Notes under the pieces: model-generated
Seen by the model: the letters and a program-made list of their open reading frames with translations, nothing else
What the model was told of the DNA's origin: nothing
The model's database searches: none
Part shown: in pieces, positions 10,165 to 19,269 of the stretch
Position numbering within the stretch: position 1 is the stretch's first letter
Layout of the letters: the number at the start of each line of letters is the position of its first letter
Source of the DNA: Lishizhenia tianjinensis
GTDB lineage: Bacteria > Bacteroidota > Bacteroidia > Flavobacteriales_D > Crocinitomicaceae
DNA length: 64,000 nt
Reading direction: 5' to 3'
Assembly: GCA_943330745.2 (NCBI GenBank)
Contig: CALQIX020000005.1
Location: 1 to 64,000 of the forward strand
Translations under genes and position numbers: made by a program

Positions 10165-10796
10165 TTCGTTATGGAGTTGATTGTTGATTTTTCCTTTAAT
10201 TGAGAATAAATCCCCATTTTAAGGTGCTCAAAATCCTCCTCAATGTATTCGTCGTTACGAAAAAAATAATGCGCATGTTGCTGGTAGGGATGAATGTAGT
10301 TTTCGTAGCAGGGCAAAACATGATTCTCCCATTGATATAAAATATCGTCTAAGGAATAACCACGTGTTTCCTTATCTCTTAAAATTCTGCGTTGTAATTG
10401 AACTTCAGGATCCAGTTTAACGAAAATTGTTAGGTCTAAAAACCGCCTAATTTCTTCATAATGCAAAATAAAAAGTCCTTCAATAATTAGTATTTCTGAT
10501 GGATGAATGGTAATGTAACTAATTAAATCGGGAGGGGAATTGAAGTGGTATTCTTTTAAAGTGATACTTTCTCCATTATTGATTTTGGTTAAATCAGCAC
10601 TTATTCTAGCGCGATCAAGTGCTGTAGGTAAATCAAAGTTAACTTTCCCATTTTCATCTTTTTCTTGTTTTTCAATAGGTAAATAATAATTATCTAACGA
10701 AATAACGGATGGATTTGAATGTTTGAATTCTTCCTTTAATCGATTTAATAGAGTCGTTTTTCCTGAGCCACTGCCCCCACAAATGCCAATTATCAT
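10161..10796 (-). CDS. udk: Uridine kinase-like P-loop NTPase
   Basis: The P-loop GGSGSGKT lies at residues 7-14, followed by SLDNYY, FDLPTALD and EGLF motifs that match the uridine/phosphoribulokinase family. The family phosphorylates uridine or cytidine in pyrimidine salvage. I chose the ATG at 10796 (211 aa). An upstream GTG at 10814 would add six residues, but the usual family start is MIIGICGGSGSGKT. The gene overlaps the downstream kinase by 4 bp. Because sugar or vitamin kinases share this fold, the exact nucleoside specificity is inferred. Confidence 0.85.
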   Translation of the reverse strand: MIIGICGGSGSGKTTLLNRLKEEFKHSNPSVISLDNYYLPIEKQEKDENGKVNFDLPTALDRARISADLTKINNGESITLKEYHFNSPPDLISYITIHPSEILIIEGLFILHYEEIRRFLDLTIFVKLDPEVQLQRRILRDKETRGYSLDDILYQWENHVLPCYENYIHPYQQHAHYFFRNDEYIEEDFEHLKMGIYSQLKEKSTINSITN

Positions 10797-10843
10797 ATTT
10801 GATGGATATGGCACGAATTTACGAAATAAAAGCCTTTTTTATC

Positions 10844-11746
10844 TTAGTTTTTGGTCAAACCTTTAAAATATTCTTCCAAAGATTTGGCTTCTAATTTCAA
10901 TGTTAATGGTAAAATCCCATTCTGTTGAGCAAATTCAGCAATTTTTAATCGAAGATCTACTAATTCTGTTGCCTCTATTAACCAACCTTTTTCAAATTGT
11001 CGAACTGCTTGAACTCCCTGTATTTTTTGCAATTCTGATTTGTTTACTGATTTGTTAAATTCCACAAAAACAGTTTGTTTGTTGTCTGTATATTTTATTT
11101 CACTGGAAATATTATCCGCAACAAGTACACCTTGTTTGATAATTAATACCCGCTGACAAATAGCCTCCACTTCTTGCATGATGTGCGTAGAAAGTAAAAC
11201 TGTTTTTTCTTTACCGATATTTTTGATTAATTCACGAATTTCAACCAATTGATTGGGGTCCAAACCAGATGTTGGTTCATCCAAAATCAGTACCTCCGGA
11301 TCGTGTATTATGGCTTGTGCCAATCCCACGCGTTGTTTATACCCCTTGGATAGAGCTTCTATTTTTTTATGTTGTTCGACACCCAGACCAACTAAGTCAA
11401 TCATTTCATTAACCCGTTGCTTGAGATTTTTTATTTTGTAAATTCTACCAACAAATTCTAAGTATTCGCGAACATACATATCAGTATACAAGGGATTACT
11501 TTCAGGTAAATAACCTATTTTTTGCCGTGTTTTTAAGTTATTCGTGTCTACCGGAATTCCGCAAACAGAAACGCTACCTTCGGATGCAGGAATAAATCCT
11601 GTAATTATTTTCATTGTGGTCGATTTTCCGGCGCCATTTGGCCCTAAAAATCCAACTACTTGTCCTTTCGGAATTGAAAAACTAACATTTTTTACTGCGG
11701 CTTGTTCACCGTAATACTTAAACAAATTATTGATTTCAATCGACAT
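10844..11746 (-). CDS. gldA: Gliding motility-associated ABC transporter ATPase GldA
   Basis: This 300-aa ABC ATPase has Walker A GPNGAGKST (35-43), a degenerate signature LSKGYKQR, Walker B VLILDEPTSGLDPNQL and the switch-region STHIMQEVEAIC. The SKGYKQR signature, the segment YLPESNPLYTDMYVREYL and the overall length closely match GldA of Flavobacterium johnsoniae as I remember it. GldA is thought to work with the membrane subunits GldF and GldG, which are not in this window. Its exact role in gliding or T9SS is unsettled. It has a good -7 box about 25 bp upstream. Confidence 0.88.
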   Translation of the reverse strand: MSIEINNLFKYYGEQAAVKNVSFSIPKGQVVGFLGPNGAGKSTTMKIITGFIPASEGSVSVCGIPVDTNNLKTRQKIGYLPESNPLYTDMYVREYLEFVGRIYKIKNLKQRVNEMIDLVGLGVEQHKKIEALSKGYKQRVGLAQAIIHDPEVLILDEPTSGLDPNQLVEIRELIKNIGKEKTVLLSTHIMQEVEAICQRVLIIKQGVLVADNISSEIKYTDNKQTVFVEFNKSVNKSELQKIQGVQAVRQFEKGWLIEATELVDLRLKIAEFAQQNGILPLTLKLEAKSLEEYFKGLTKN

Positions 11747-11771
11747 GTGTGTTGTGTGTTATGACAAGTTT

Positions 11772-11779
11772 CAAAATTA
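11772..11779 (-). promoter_or_regulatory. Bacteroidota -7 box upstream of gldA
   Basis: On the minus strand the sequence is TAATTTTG, a match to TAnnTTTG, the -7 consensus of the Bacteroidota housekeeping sigma factor. The box is 25 bp from the gldA ATG. No clear -33 TTTG was found at the expected spacing. Confidence 0.5.
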
Positions 11780-11882
11780 ACTTTTTTCCGAGGTACTGAA
11801 ACCGATTTAAAGAGATATTCTTTACATTAGAATGTTATTAACGAAAGAGTTCAATAAAAAAGAATCTTGATTGGTTATTTTT

Positions 11883-13856
11883 CTATCGAATTACGTGAAT
11901 GTAACCATTCTTTTCGCCCTTTTCATAGCTTAATTTGTATAAATAAACTCCGTCAACTAACGTGGCTGTATCTAAAGTCAATCCTCCAAAGGGTATATCT
12001 GTATTGGATTGTTGATAAACCAAATTCCCCCAACGATTAAACACATAAAACGTAAACTCTTGGCAGGTTTGAAAATAATTCTCTAAATCTAAATTGTCAT
12101 TTATACCATCTCCGTTTGGCGTGATTACATTGGGAAATTCGAAATCATCAAACGTAAATATTTTTAAAATGGATAAATCAATTGAAGAAACAGGAGATTC
12201 ACATCCATTGACCGTGACTGTTGAACTGTAAATTCCAATGTCTTCGATGTCAAATGAAAAAGAATTGCTACTTGCTGAAGACGTGAAATTATTGGGCCCT
12301 GACCAAGTAAATGTTCCACCGGTGACTGTATCTGCTTGAAAATTCATAATGTCGCCAGGGCATTCCACTGGGCTGTTGGAAGATAAGACTGGTGGAGCAG
12401 GAATAGGATAAACAATCAAATTATAGGTAATTGTTGAATCACAACCAAGCGTTGTTTGCAAGAAAAAGGGATAAACGCCAGTAGCATTCAATGTTTGGCC
12501 TTGATACGTAAATGACTCACCAGCGCACAATGAGGTGTCTCTTACAAAAGAGTAAGCTGGATTAACCTGTAATGTTAAATGAATAATAGAATCACAACCA
12601 GCGATAGTCTGCAATGCAAGGGTGTAGGATCCGGGAGTGTTTAAGTTTTGATTTCCAAGGGAATAACTTTCGTTTGAACAAATTGTGGTGTCGATGTTAA
12701 TATCGAAAATTGGATTCACCGTAATGGGTTGAATTAGGGTGTCGCTATTACAACCATTTAAGGTGAAAAACGCGTTGTAATTTCCGCTATTTATTGCTGA
12801 GGCATATGGAATAACAGTATCCAAAATTGATGTAGTAAAATTGTTTGGCCCTGTCCACGTGCAGCTGGCTCCTGCTAATGAATCGATGCTTAAAAACAAG
12901 CTGTCAGTCTCACACAGCGGACTCGGGAAATTGATCACTGGTGTAGGTACTTGAGGAGGCTGATTGATTGTAAAAGTTTGCGAAACAATACATCCCTGTG
13001 GACTTTTCACATATGCCGTATAGCTTCCTGCGGGTAAATTAGAAAATGTACTAGTTGAAACATACGTTATTCCATCAATTGAATAAGTGAGTGCGCCGGT
13101 TCCGGCAGCGGTAATTGTAACTGATCCATCTGAAAACCCATAGCAGGAAGCATCAGTAGGTAGTGCAGCAACAAGTATCAGAGGTAAAAAAAGTGTGGAT
13201 TCAACGTCAAAAGCTGGGCTTCCTTGTGGAGTTCCGTTGAATGCTGCATTGCCTTGGCTATTTAAATAGTTATTATTGAATTTATAATAGGCTTGTAAGC
13301 CCGGCTGAGTGGTTGGTAACAGGAAATTCATGTTTTGTTGAATTTCCGTCTCAGTTCGCACAAGATTCCATATACGTACTTCGTCAATATTTCCTCTAAA
13401 ATGCTCCACGGGAACCGTATTCCCTGGTCGCGCACCAATTGCCGTTATCAGATTGTTTTGAACTAAATCGCCTGTTGCAGGTAATTCATTTACTTTGCAG
13501 CCGTTCACGTAGTATTTTATCAAAGAACCATCATACGTTGCAGCAATATGATACCATTCATTCACTGTTAAAGTAACTGGGTTTGTGCAAAAATAAAATC
13601 CGGTTGTGGTTGTAATTCCAAACAGTGTCGGTCTAAATAAATAGTTCGCATCGGCTGCGCCTGTGTGCTTCGAAATAATATTGGAAACGGTAGTATTTGA
13701 TTTACGGATTATCGCTTCAACTGTAATTTGGGAGCCTGTAATATCTAAATCACCAATATCCACATAGCGCGCACCTGCACCAATCGTGTTTAAGGAATTT
13801 TGTCCCATTAGAAATAATGGAAAAAAAGCAAGAAATAACGGAAGGAGTATTTTCAT
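11883..13856 (-). CDS. T9SS type B protein with LamG-like head and SprB-type repeat
   Basis: After a signal peptide ending LFLMG-Q comes a LamG/concanavalin-like domain of about 180 residues, with EWYHIAATYDG and FRGNIDEVRIWN as landmarks. Next are an SprB-type repeat (CYGFSDGSVTI to GCIVSQTFTI), two modules with CxxESYxxxNQ and GCDSIIxLTLxVNP, an Ig-like segment with NSPVECPGD, and a C-terminal CHU_C domain (FPNVITPNGDGIND, NRWGN, IHVIR). It is predicted to be exported by the T9SS, with the LamG head likely to bind carbohydrate. I chose the ATG at 13856 (MKILLPLF, 657 aa); a TTG at 13871 overlaps the upstream stop but would put charged residues before the signal peptide. Confidence 0.85.
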   Translation of the reverse strand: MKILLPLFLAFFPLFLMGQNSLNTIGAGARYVDIGDLDITGSQITVEAIIRKSNTTVSNIISKHTGAADANYLFRPTLFGITTTTGFYFCTNPVTLTVNEWYHIAATYDGSLIKYYVNGCKVNELPATGDLVQNNLITAIGARPGNTVPVEHFRGNIDEVRIWNLVRTETEIQQNMNFLLPTTQPGLQAYYKFNNNYLNSQGNAAFNGTPQGSPAFDVESTLFLPLILVAALPTDASCYGFSDGSVTITAAGTGALTYSIDGITYVSTSTFSNLPAGSYTAYVKSPQGCIVSQTFTINQPPQVPTPVINFPSPLCETDSLFLSIDSLAGASCTWTGPNNFTTSILDTVIPYASAINSGNYNAFFTLNGCNSDTLIQPITVNPIFDINIDTTICSNESYSLGNQNLNTPGSYTLALQTIAGCDSIIHLTLQVNPAYSFVRDTSLCAGESFTYQGQTLNATGVYPFFLQTTLGCDSTITYNLIVYPIPAPPVLSSNSPVECPGDIMNFQADTVTGGTFTWSGPNNFTSSASSNSFSFDIEDIGIYSSTVTVNGCESPVSSIDLSILKIFTFDDFEFPNVITPNGDGINDNLDLENYFQTCQEFTFYVFNRWGNLVYQQSNTDIPFGGLTLDTATLVDGVYLYKLSYEKGEKNGYIHVIR

Positions 13857-13867
13857 ATGTTTTTGCG

Positions 13868-14941
13868 TCAATTTTTTTGAAAAAGAGATTTTAAGGGTTT
13901 ATCCCGAAGTTTCATCAGTGGCTTTTCATAAAATGTGTAAAGAATATAAGATGCTGAAATAATAAAAAACCATGCGCTTAAATACTGTATAAATCCGTTG
14001 GTTGTATTAAAATTAATATGGATTATTTCAATCACAAGTGCTAGGTTGATAAGATACATCGAATAGGAAATTTTACTTATTAAAGTTACAACCTCCGTGA
14101 ACTTGTTTTTGTTCAATTGAATTGAGTAAAAAAAGGGTAGGGATAAGCTTAATGCCATGGGTGATAACGTTAAATAAACGACTTGTGCAAATTTAGACGT
14201 TACATCAAGGTCAATAGTTCGCTGGTAACTTAAAATTAATATGCAAATAAACAAAAAATGATACTTAAACTTCATTAAAACAGAAGAATGGTAAACATGC
14301 AACCACGCGAAAAGCAGACCAAACGCAATGCTATCCAATCTCATGAGTACTACTTTTTTAAATGTAATATCAAAGAAAAAGGGGTCTATTTGCTCAGTCG
14401 TATTCAGTAAACGAAATAAGAATGTGGATGCAATCATCAGGAAAATAGTAACAAAAAAAGCTGTTTTCTTAGAAATCAATTTTAGCAGAATAAAGAAAAC
14501 AACTGGGGAACTTAGGTAAAACCACTCTTCGACACTTAGGCTCCAAGACTCCCAAAAAAAATCAAAAAATGGCTGTGATAAATTTTGTAAGAAAAACAAA
14601 AATGTCCAGTTTGCTTGCTGTATATCCCCTTTAATCCATCCATTTTTAACAACCAAATAATTAAGTCCAAGAATAAGAAAGTATAGCGGCAAAGTTCTGA
14701 ACCATCGTCGTTTCCAAAAGGTAATCAGATCTAAAATGGTTGAGTGATTATTGAAGTCACGGAGCATGATCCCCCCAATTAAAAAACCGCTTAGCACAAA
14801 AAATAAATCGACACCATCTATTGGTTTAAAATAAGGAAAATCTTTAAGTGAAGTCCCTTCAAGAAGTATAGATGTATGACCTAGTACAACAATTAGAATT
14901 GCTGCCATTCGCATAATATCAAGACCCGTTCTACGTTCCAA
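13868..14941 (-). CDS. Membrane acyltransferase 3 family (OafA/YrhL-like)
   Basis: This 357-aa polytopic protein begins RRTGLDIMR and has the catalytic-type His22 in VLGHT and VDLFFVLSGFLIGG, both signatures of the acyltransferase 3 family. About ten hydrophobic helices fill the rest. Family members transfer acetyl or other acyl groups to sugars of O-antigen, peptidoglycan or exported glycans. The start is TTG; the next Met would remove the conserved GLD motif, so TTG is preferred. It sits between two T9SS surface proteins, which suggests work on a surface glycan, but the acceptor is unknown. Confidence 0.88.
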   Translation of the reverse strand: MERRTGLDIMRMAAILIVVLGHTSILLEGTSLKDFPYFKPIDGVDLFFVLSGFLIGGIMLRDFNNHSTILDLITFWKRRWFRTLPLYFLILGLNYLVVKNGWIKGDIQQANWTFLFFLQNLSQPFFDFFWESWSLSVEEWFYLSSPVVFFILLKLISKKTAFFVTIFLMIASTFLFRLLNTTEQIDPFFFDITFKKVVLMRLDSIAFGLLFAWLHVYHSSVLMKFKYHFLFICILILSYQRTIDLDVTSKFAQVVYLTLSPMALSLSLPFFYSIQLNKNKFTEVVTLISKISYSMYLINLALVIEIIHINFNTTNGFIQYLSAWFFIISASYILYTFYEKPLMKLRDKPLKSLFQKN

Positions 14942-14983
14942 GGAGCAAATTAAAATTCAATGGTTGAATAAACTAATACCGGT

Positions 14984-14991
14984 CAAAGGTA
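14984..14991 (-). promoter_or_regulatory. -7 box upstream of the acyltransferase gene
   Basis: The minus strand reads TACCTTTG, a full TAnnTTTG match 42 bp from the TTG start, between the acyltransferase and the next minus-strand gene. No obvious -33 element. Confidence 0.45.
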
Positions 14992-15016
14992 CAAATAGTT
15001 TGTGGTTACCTCGGTA

Positions 15017-17128
15017 TTATCGAATGATGTGAATAAATCCTGATTTTTCGTATTGATCAAACACCAATTTATAAAAGTAAATTCCGGCATCTAGTTTACT
15101 ACCATCGTTAGTGGTTCCTTTGAATGCATCTCCTCCGTTTTCTTGCTCAAAAACAAGATTTCCCCACCTGTTAACGAGTTGAAAATGAAAAGGAATACAG
15201 CTTGAAAACAAGGTGTTAAATTCAATTTCTTCATTTAATCCATCGTTATTTGGCGTTATAACATTAGGAACGTCAAAATTATCGGAAACCCCAGTGTTGG
15301 CAATACTGATTACTTCGATTGCATTGGGAGATTGGCACCCGTTTAAATAGATGTAAACCGTATAAACTCCGGTATTTTGATTATCAATAATAAGGGATAA
15401 TTCATTGTCATTTGACGAGAAATTTCCTGGACCATTCCAAGTGTAAGTTGCTCCTACAATTGGTTCTGCAACCATAATAAGGGCGTCTCCGGGACATTCC
15501 AAAGGACTGTTAGAAACAATATTTGGTGGACTCGGAATTGGATTTACAACTATGTCTAAAGTTACAATAGAATCACAACCCGTTGTCGCTTGTATTGTTT
15601 GATTGTACGAACCGGTTGTTGTAAGTACTTGGCCATAAAATGTGTAGGTTTCTCCGTCACATATGGTTTGAATTTCAGAAGAACTAAGAATCGGGTTAAC
15701 AGAAAGTGTTAGATTGACAATCGAATCACAGCCCGCCAATGTTTGAAGTGTTTGGGTATAATTTCCAGCACTTGATAATGTTTGATTTCCAAATGCAAAA
15801 GTTTCTCCATCACAAATGGATTGAATTTGATTGGAGCTTAATATCGGATTAACGGAAAGAGTTAGATTGACGATTGAATCACAACCTGTGGATGTTAGCA
15901 AGTTTTGAACATAATTACCAGCGCTGGACAAAGTTTGATTTCCAAAGGTCAGCGTGGATCCTTGACAAATAGTATTGCTTAAATTAGTTTGAATTGTTGG
16001 TGTGAGAGAAAGATTGAGCGTGATTGTAGAATCACAGCCGTTAATGCCACTAACTACGGCCTGGTGTATGCCTGCTGTTGAAAACGTTTGACCACCAACG
16101 GTGTAACTAGACCCATTGCAGATGGTTGCGTTAATCGTACTAGAGGTGTTTGGAAGTATTGTAACCACCACACTATCTTGAGTTGGACATGAATTAGGAT
16201 TGGAGGCAAGGGTTGTTGTAACAGTGTAAGTTTCCGTTATGGCAGTAGTTCCGTTGTTGGTTAATGTAACTGATGGATTTGAAATACTAGGTGAACTAAG
16301 TCCGCTAGTTGTACCCCAGTCATATAAATAATTTGGATTGTTGAGCGCACCAATTTGCACAGCCTCCCCTGTACACGTTGATACATCAATTCCTGCATCA
16401 GAGGTTGCTACATTGGCTGAAACGATCACATTTCGAATAGAATGCCTGTCCGTAGAACCACCAGTACTCGCCGTGAATCCAAGGTATCCAATAAAATTCA
16501 AATTATAATTCCCGGTTAAATACTGTTGACCATTTACAGTAACAGTTAAGCTGCCAAAACTGTAATTAATGACGGCAGTTTTGTAGGTGGCATCTGTAAT
16601 AAAGTCCAAATTTCCACCACTTGTATTTGTGATTCGAATAACATTAGGGTCACATTCATTATAACCTAATCCGTTCATGATTTGAATTTCTGGATTCATG
16701 CCACATCCATTGTCATATGAATCGAATACAACCTTCACTCCATTCGCCGTTGATGGGATACCAACACCACCTCCGCTAACATAGCCAGTTGGAGGGACGT
16801 CCAAGAAGCAAAAAGCAATACCATCTGCGTTACTACCATCGGCCATTCGAAAATCAAATTGAACATTCCATTCATAGCATGTTGCCAAATCTAATGGTTG
16901 ATTAAAAAAAATAGCTCCACTAGAGGCGTTTATATTATCCGTTAAAATTAATTCATCATTATCCGCATTTGCATCACCACCAGTATCACCGGTATAGGCA
17001 GCACCCGCTAAATTCCATCCCGTGGTATTCATGGTTGGAGAACCTGTTAATTGAGCAAAAACTAGAGTTTGTGCTTTTACGCTTGAAAATTGTAGTAAAA
17101 TAACAAGTAATAAAGATCTCAAAAACAT
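15017..17128 (-). CDS. T9SS type B protein with L-type lectin head and tandem stalk modules
   Basis: The protein has 703 residues with a signal peptide (1-20, VKA-Q). Residues about 22-240 form an L-type (legume-like) lectin domain, recognisable from DGIAFCFLD, KVVFDSYDNG and LGFTASTGG. An Ig-like segment follows, then four 52-residue modules (335-533) with TIC(D/N/Q)G, FGNQTLSSAGNY and GCDSIVNLTLSVNP. Then come a segment with NSPLECPGD and a C-terminal CHU_C domain (VPNVITPNNDGLNE, NRWGN, IHIIR). It is a probable T9SS-exported sugar-binding adhesin. Its C-terminal half is clearly related to the protein two genes downstream, whereas the heads differ. Confidence 0.87.
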   Translation of the reverse strand: MFLRSLLLVILLQFSSVKAQTLVFAQLTGSPTMNTTGWNLAGAAYTGDTGGDANADNDELILTDNINASSGAIFFNQPLDLATCYEWNVQFDFRMADGSNADGIAFCFLDVPPTGYVSGGGVGIPSTANGVKVVFDSYDNGCGMNPEIQIMNGLGYNECDPNVIRITNTSGGNLDFITDATYKTAVINYSFGSLTVTVNGQQYLTGNYNLNFIGYLGFTASTGGSTDRHSIRNVIVSANVATSDAGIDVSTCTGEAVQIGALNNPNYLYDWGTTSGLSSPSISNPSVTLTNNGTTAITETYTVTTTLASNPNSCPTQDSVVVTILPNTSSTINATICNGSSYTVGGQTFSTAGIHQAVVSGINGCDSTITLNLSLTPTIQTNLSNTICQGSTLTFGNQTLSSAGNYVQNLLTSTGCDSIVNLTLSVNPILSSNQIQSICDGETFAFGNQTLSSAGNYTQTLQTLAGCDSIVNLTLSVNPILSSSEIQTICDGETYTFYGQVLTTTGSYNQTIQATTGCDSIVTLDIVVNPIPSPPNIVSNSPLECPGDALIMVAEPIVGATYTWNGPGNFSSNDNELSLIIDNQNTGVYTVYIYLNGCQSPNAIEVISIANTGVSDNFDVPNVITPNNDGLNEEIEFNTLFSSCIPFHFQLVNRWGNLVFEQENGGDAFKGTTNDGSKLDAGIYFYKLVFDQYEKSGFIHIIR
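15530..16126 (-). repeat. Four tandem modules of about 156 bp in the lectin-headed protein
   Basis: Four in-frame copies encode the TICxG...GNQTLSSAGNY...GCDSIVNLTLSVNP module. The two middle copies are nearly identical in protein and close in DNA, so they probably arose by recent duplication. Confidence 0.75.
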
Positions 17129-17257
17129 GATAAATTAATTTTCAACAAATATCGGATTTTTTTTTGAAGTTGATTCACAGTTAGTTAATACAATTTGATC
17201 TTTAATCAGTAAATAAAAATTAGCAGATGTGATCGATTTTTATGTGCCTTGAAAGTG

Positions 17258-17265
17258 TATTTTTG
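17258..17265 (+). promoter_or_regulatory. -7 box before the flippase-like membrane gene
   Basis: TATTTTTG matches TAnnTTTG and ends 13 bp before the TTG start at 17279, giving a very short leader. A -33 TTTG is not evident. Confidence 0.5.
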
Positions 17266-17278
17266 TTGAAAAAAAGAA

Positions 17279-18163
17279 TTGGACGTAATCATTTCTTCTA
17301 GGCTAAAAATACTATTACATTCTTTTTTGTTTGTGCTATTTGGTATTTTGGTTATCTACCAAGTACTGGAAATGCCCTATCAATATGTTCAAGTAGCTCA
17401 TTGGTTATGGTTGATCCCAATTTTAGTGTTAGTTCCGTTGAATTGGTATTTAGAATTTCAGAAGTGGCGCAAGCAATTGGTTTTTTTAAATTTACCGAAT
17501 ACTCATACGATCCAATCCTTTGCCGCTGGTATGGTTTCAGATTTCATCCTTCCAGGAATCCCTACGAATTTTATTGGTCGAATCCTGTTTTTTGATTCAG
17601 CCGTTCGGATTTCATTAGCGGCATGGACGCAAGTAACTAATGCCGTTCAGTTTTTAGTAACTGTATTCTTTGGGATGATTGCTATTCTTGTTTTGGGAAA
17701 GGGATCGTTGATGACGTTAAGTTTTTTGTGTGGAATTTTTGGAGTTATTCTAGTGGTATGGATGATGCCTGCGGTACGAATTGCTACGCGGAAAAGATTT
17801 CCTGCGTTGTTTTTGGACGAAATAAAACCGAGAAAAATTGTTTATTATTTGCTTCAAATTGGTCTACTAAGTATCATTCGGATGTTTGTTTTCACAGTGC
17901 AATTCGCACTTTTTTTATATGTGTTTGGGATTCCCATGTCATCTGATCTTGTGTATTGGATTTGGTTGAGTTATCTTTCTGTAACGGTATCTCCATCCTT
18001 ATTTTTAGGTAAATTATTTGTGAGAGAAACGGTAACAGTGGCTGTTTTTCAAATGGCTGATTATGCTACGGCACCAGTTCTACTAGCTTCTTTTTCAATT
18101 TGGTTAGTTAATGGATTAATTCCAACGATTTTTGCTTGGATTTCAACAATGAATAAAAAATGA
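17279..18163 (+). CDS. Polytopic membrane protein, lysylphosphatidylglycerol synthase TM-like
   Basis: A 294-aa protein with about seven to eight hydrophobic helices. Features such as LNWYLEFQKWRK, AGMVSDFILPG and a late SPSLFLGKLFVRET segment resemble the membrane domain of the lysylphosphatidylglycerol synthase/flippase-like family (UPF0104), which lacks the catalytic domain. It may take part in lipid-linked substrate movement. The start is TTG; the frame has a stop 4 codons upstream and no ATG before the second helix. The stop overlaps the next gene as ATGA, so it is coupled with the glycosyltransferase. Confidence 0.65.
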   Translation: MDVIISSRLKILLHSFLFVLFGILVIYQVLEMPYQYVQVAHWLWLIPILVLVPLNWYLEFQKWRKQLVFLNLPNTHTIQSFAAGMVSDFILPGIPTNFIGRILFFDSAVRISLAAWTQVTNAVQFLVTVFFGMIAILVLGKGSLMTLSFLCGIFGVILVVWMMPAVRIATRKRFPALFLDEIKPRKIVYYLLQIGLLSIIRMFVFTVQFALFLYVFGIPMSSDLVYWIWLSYLSVTVSPSLFLGKLFVRETVTVAVFQMADYATAPVLLASFSIWLVNGLIPTIFAWISTMNKK

Positions 18164-19269
18164 CTTTTCATCTCTTTTTCATCGCATTTTTTATTCTCTC
18201 CCAGGCAGGTTTTATGGTTGGATGGATTTTTTTGGGTCAAATGAAATTAAAACGAAATAAAAGTGCCCAAGGACCGATTATTAGTTTATCACAACTCACA
18301 GTTGTCATTCCATTTCGAAATGAAATAAAACGAATTCTCCCGTTGTTAAAATCCATTGAGAATTCTACTGTTCAACCGGCAAAATATATTTTTGTTAATG
18401 ATCACTCAACAGATGAGACCGAAAAACGAATTTTCGAAAAATTTAATACTGAATGTTTTGAAATACTGAATTTGGATGATTCTAAGCAAGGTAAAAAAGA
18501 GGCGATTTCACAAGGCGTGCAACACGCTCAAACCGAATTTGTATTAACCTTGGACGCTGATGTTTGGTTTGATTCTGTTTATTTTGATCACATTTCAAAA
18601 CTTCAGCAAGTAGATTTACAGATCCTTCCAGTGCGTATAAAAACAAGGAATTTCATTTCAGAATTTTTTCATCAAGATGTTGAGTTAGCCAATAGTGTGA
18701 ATGAATCATCGGCAGGTTGGATAAAACCGATAATGTGCAGTGGTGCAAATTTATTGTTTCGCCGAGATTCCTTTCTGGAAGAAACAGAAAATTCAAATTA
18801 TTTCGAAAAATCTAGCGGAGATGATGTTTATTTACTTCAATTGTTTCAATTAGCAGGAAAATCAATTCAAATTCAATTGGATCAACATGTGGCAGTTCAA
18901 ACACCAGGGGCACAATCCATTCAAGAATATATTGCACAACGAACGCGTTGGATTGGTAAATCAAGACATGTGGCAGATGCATTAACAAATCGATTGCTAA
19001 TCATACAATTCCTCTTATCTATTGGATTTTGGATTGCATTGACCTTCGCAATTCAACATTTCAGTTTGATAGAGCTAATGGTTTTTCTAATTGTAAAATT
19101 AACAATAGATTCAATTTGTTTATGGCCTCATTATTCATCCAATCAGCTTGTGAAAATGTGGTTCATAGTACCCGTATATGTTTTTATTTTGCCCTTTATT
19201 AACCTATTCTTACTTATTTATTCCTTGACTAAAACCCCGCGTTGGAAAGATCGATTAGTTGTACAATAA
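18160..19269 (+). CDS. Family 2 glycosyltransferase with membrane helices
   Basis: The 369-aa protein has one N-terminal helix, a GT-A domain starting TVVIPFRNE, a DxD-type motif in LTLDADVWF, an SGDDVYLL acid motif and a QRTRWIGK motif (QxxRW) typical of processive GT2 enzymes. C-terminal hydrophobic helices follow. It probably transfers a sugar to a lipid or growing glycan at the inner membrane. Coupled translation with the flippase-like gene suggests the two act on the same pathway. The 3' end overlaps the convergent tspO gene by 15 bp. Confidence 0.87.
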   Translation: MTFHLFFIAFFILSQAGFMVGWIFLGQMKLKRNKSAQGPIISLSQLTVVIPFRNEIKRILPLLKSIENSTVQPAKYIFVNDHSTDETEKRIFEKFNTECFEILNLDDSKQGKKEAISQGVQHAQTEFVLTLDADVWFDSVYFDHISKLQQVDLQILPVRIKTRNFISEFFHQDVELANSVNESSAGWIKPIMCSGANLLFRRDSFLEETENSNYFEKSSGDDVYLLQLFQLAGKSIQIQLDQHVAVQTPGAQSIQEYIAQRTRWIGKSRHVADALTNRLLIIQFLLSIGFWIALTFAIQHFSLIELMVFLIVKLTIDSICLWPHYSSNQLVKMWFIVPVYVFILPFINLFLLIYSLTKTPRWKDRLVVQ

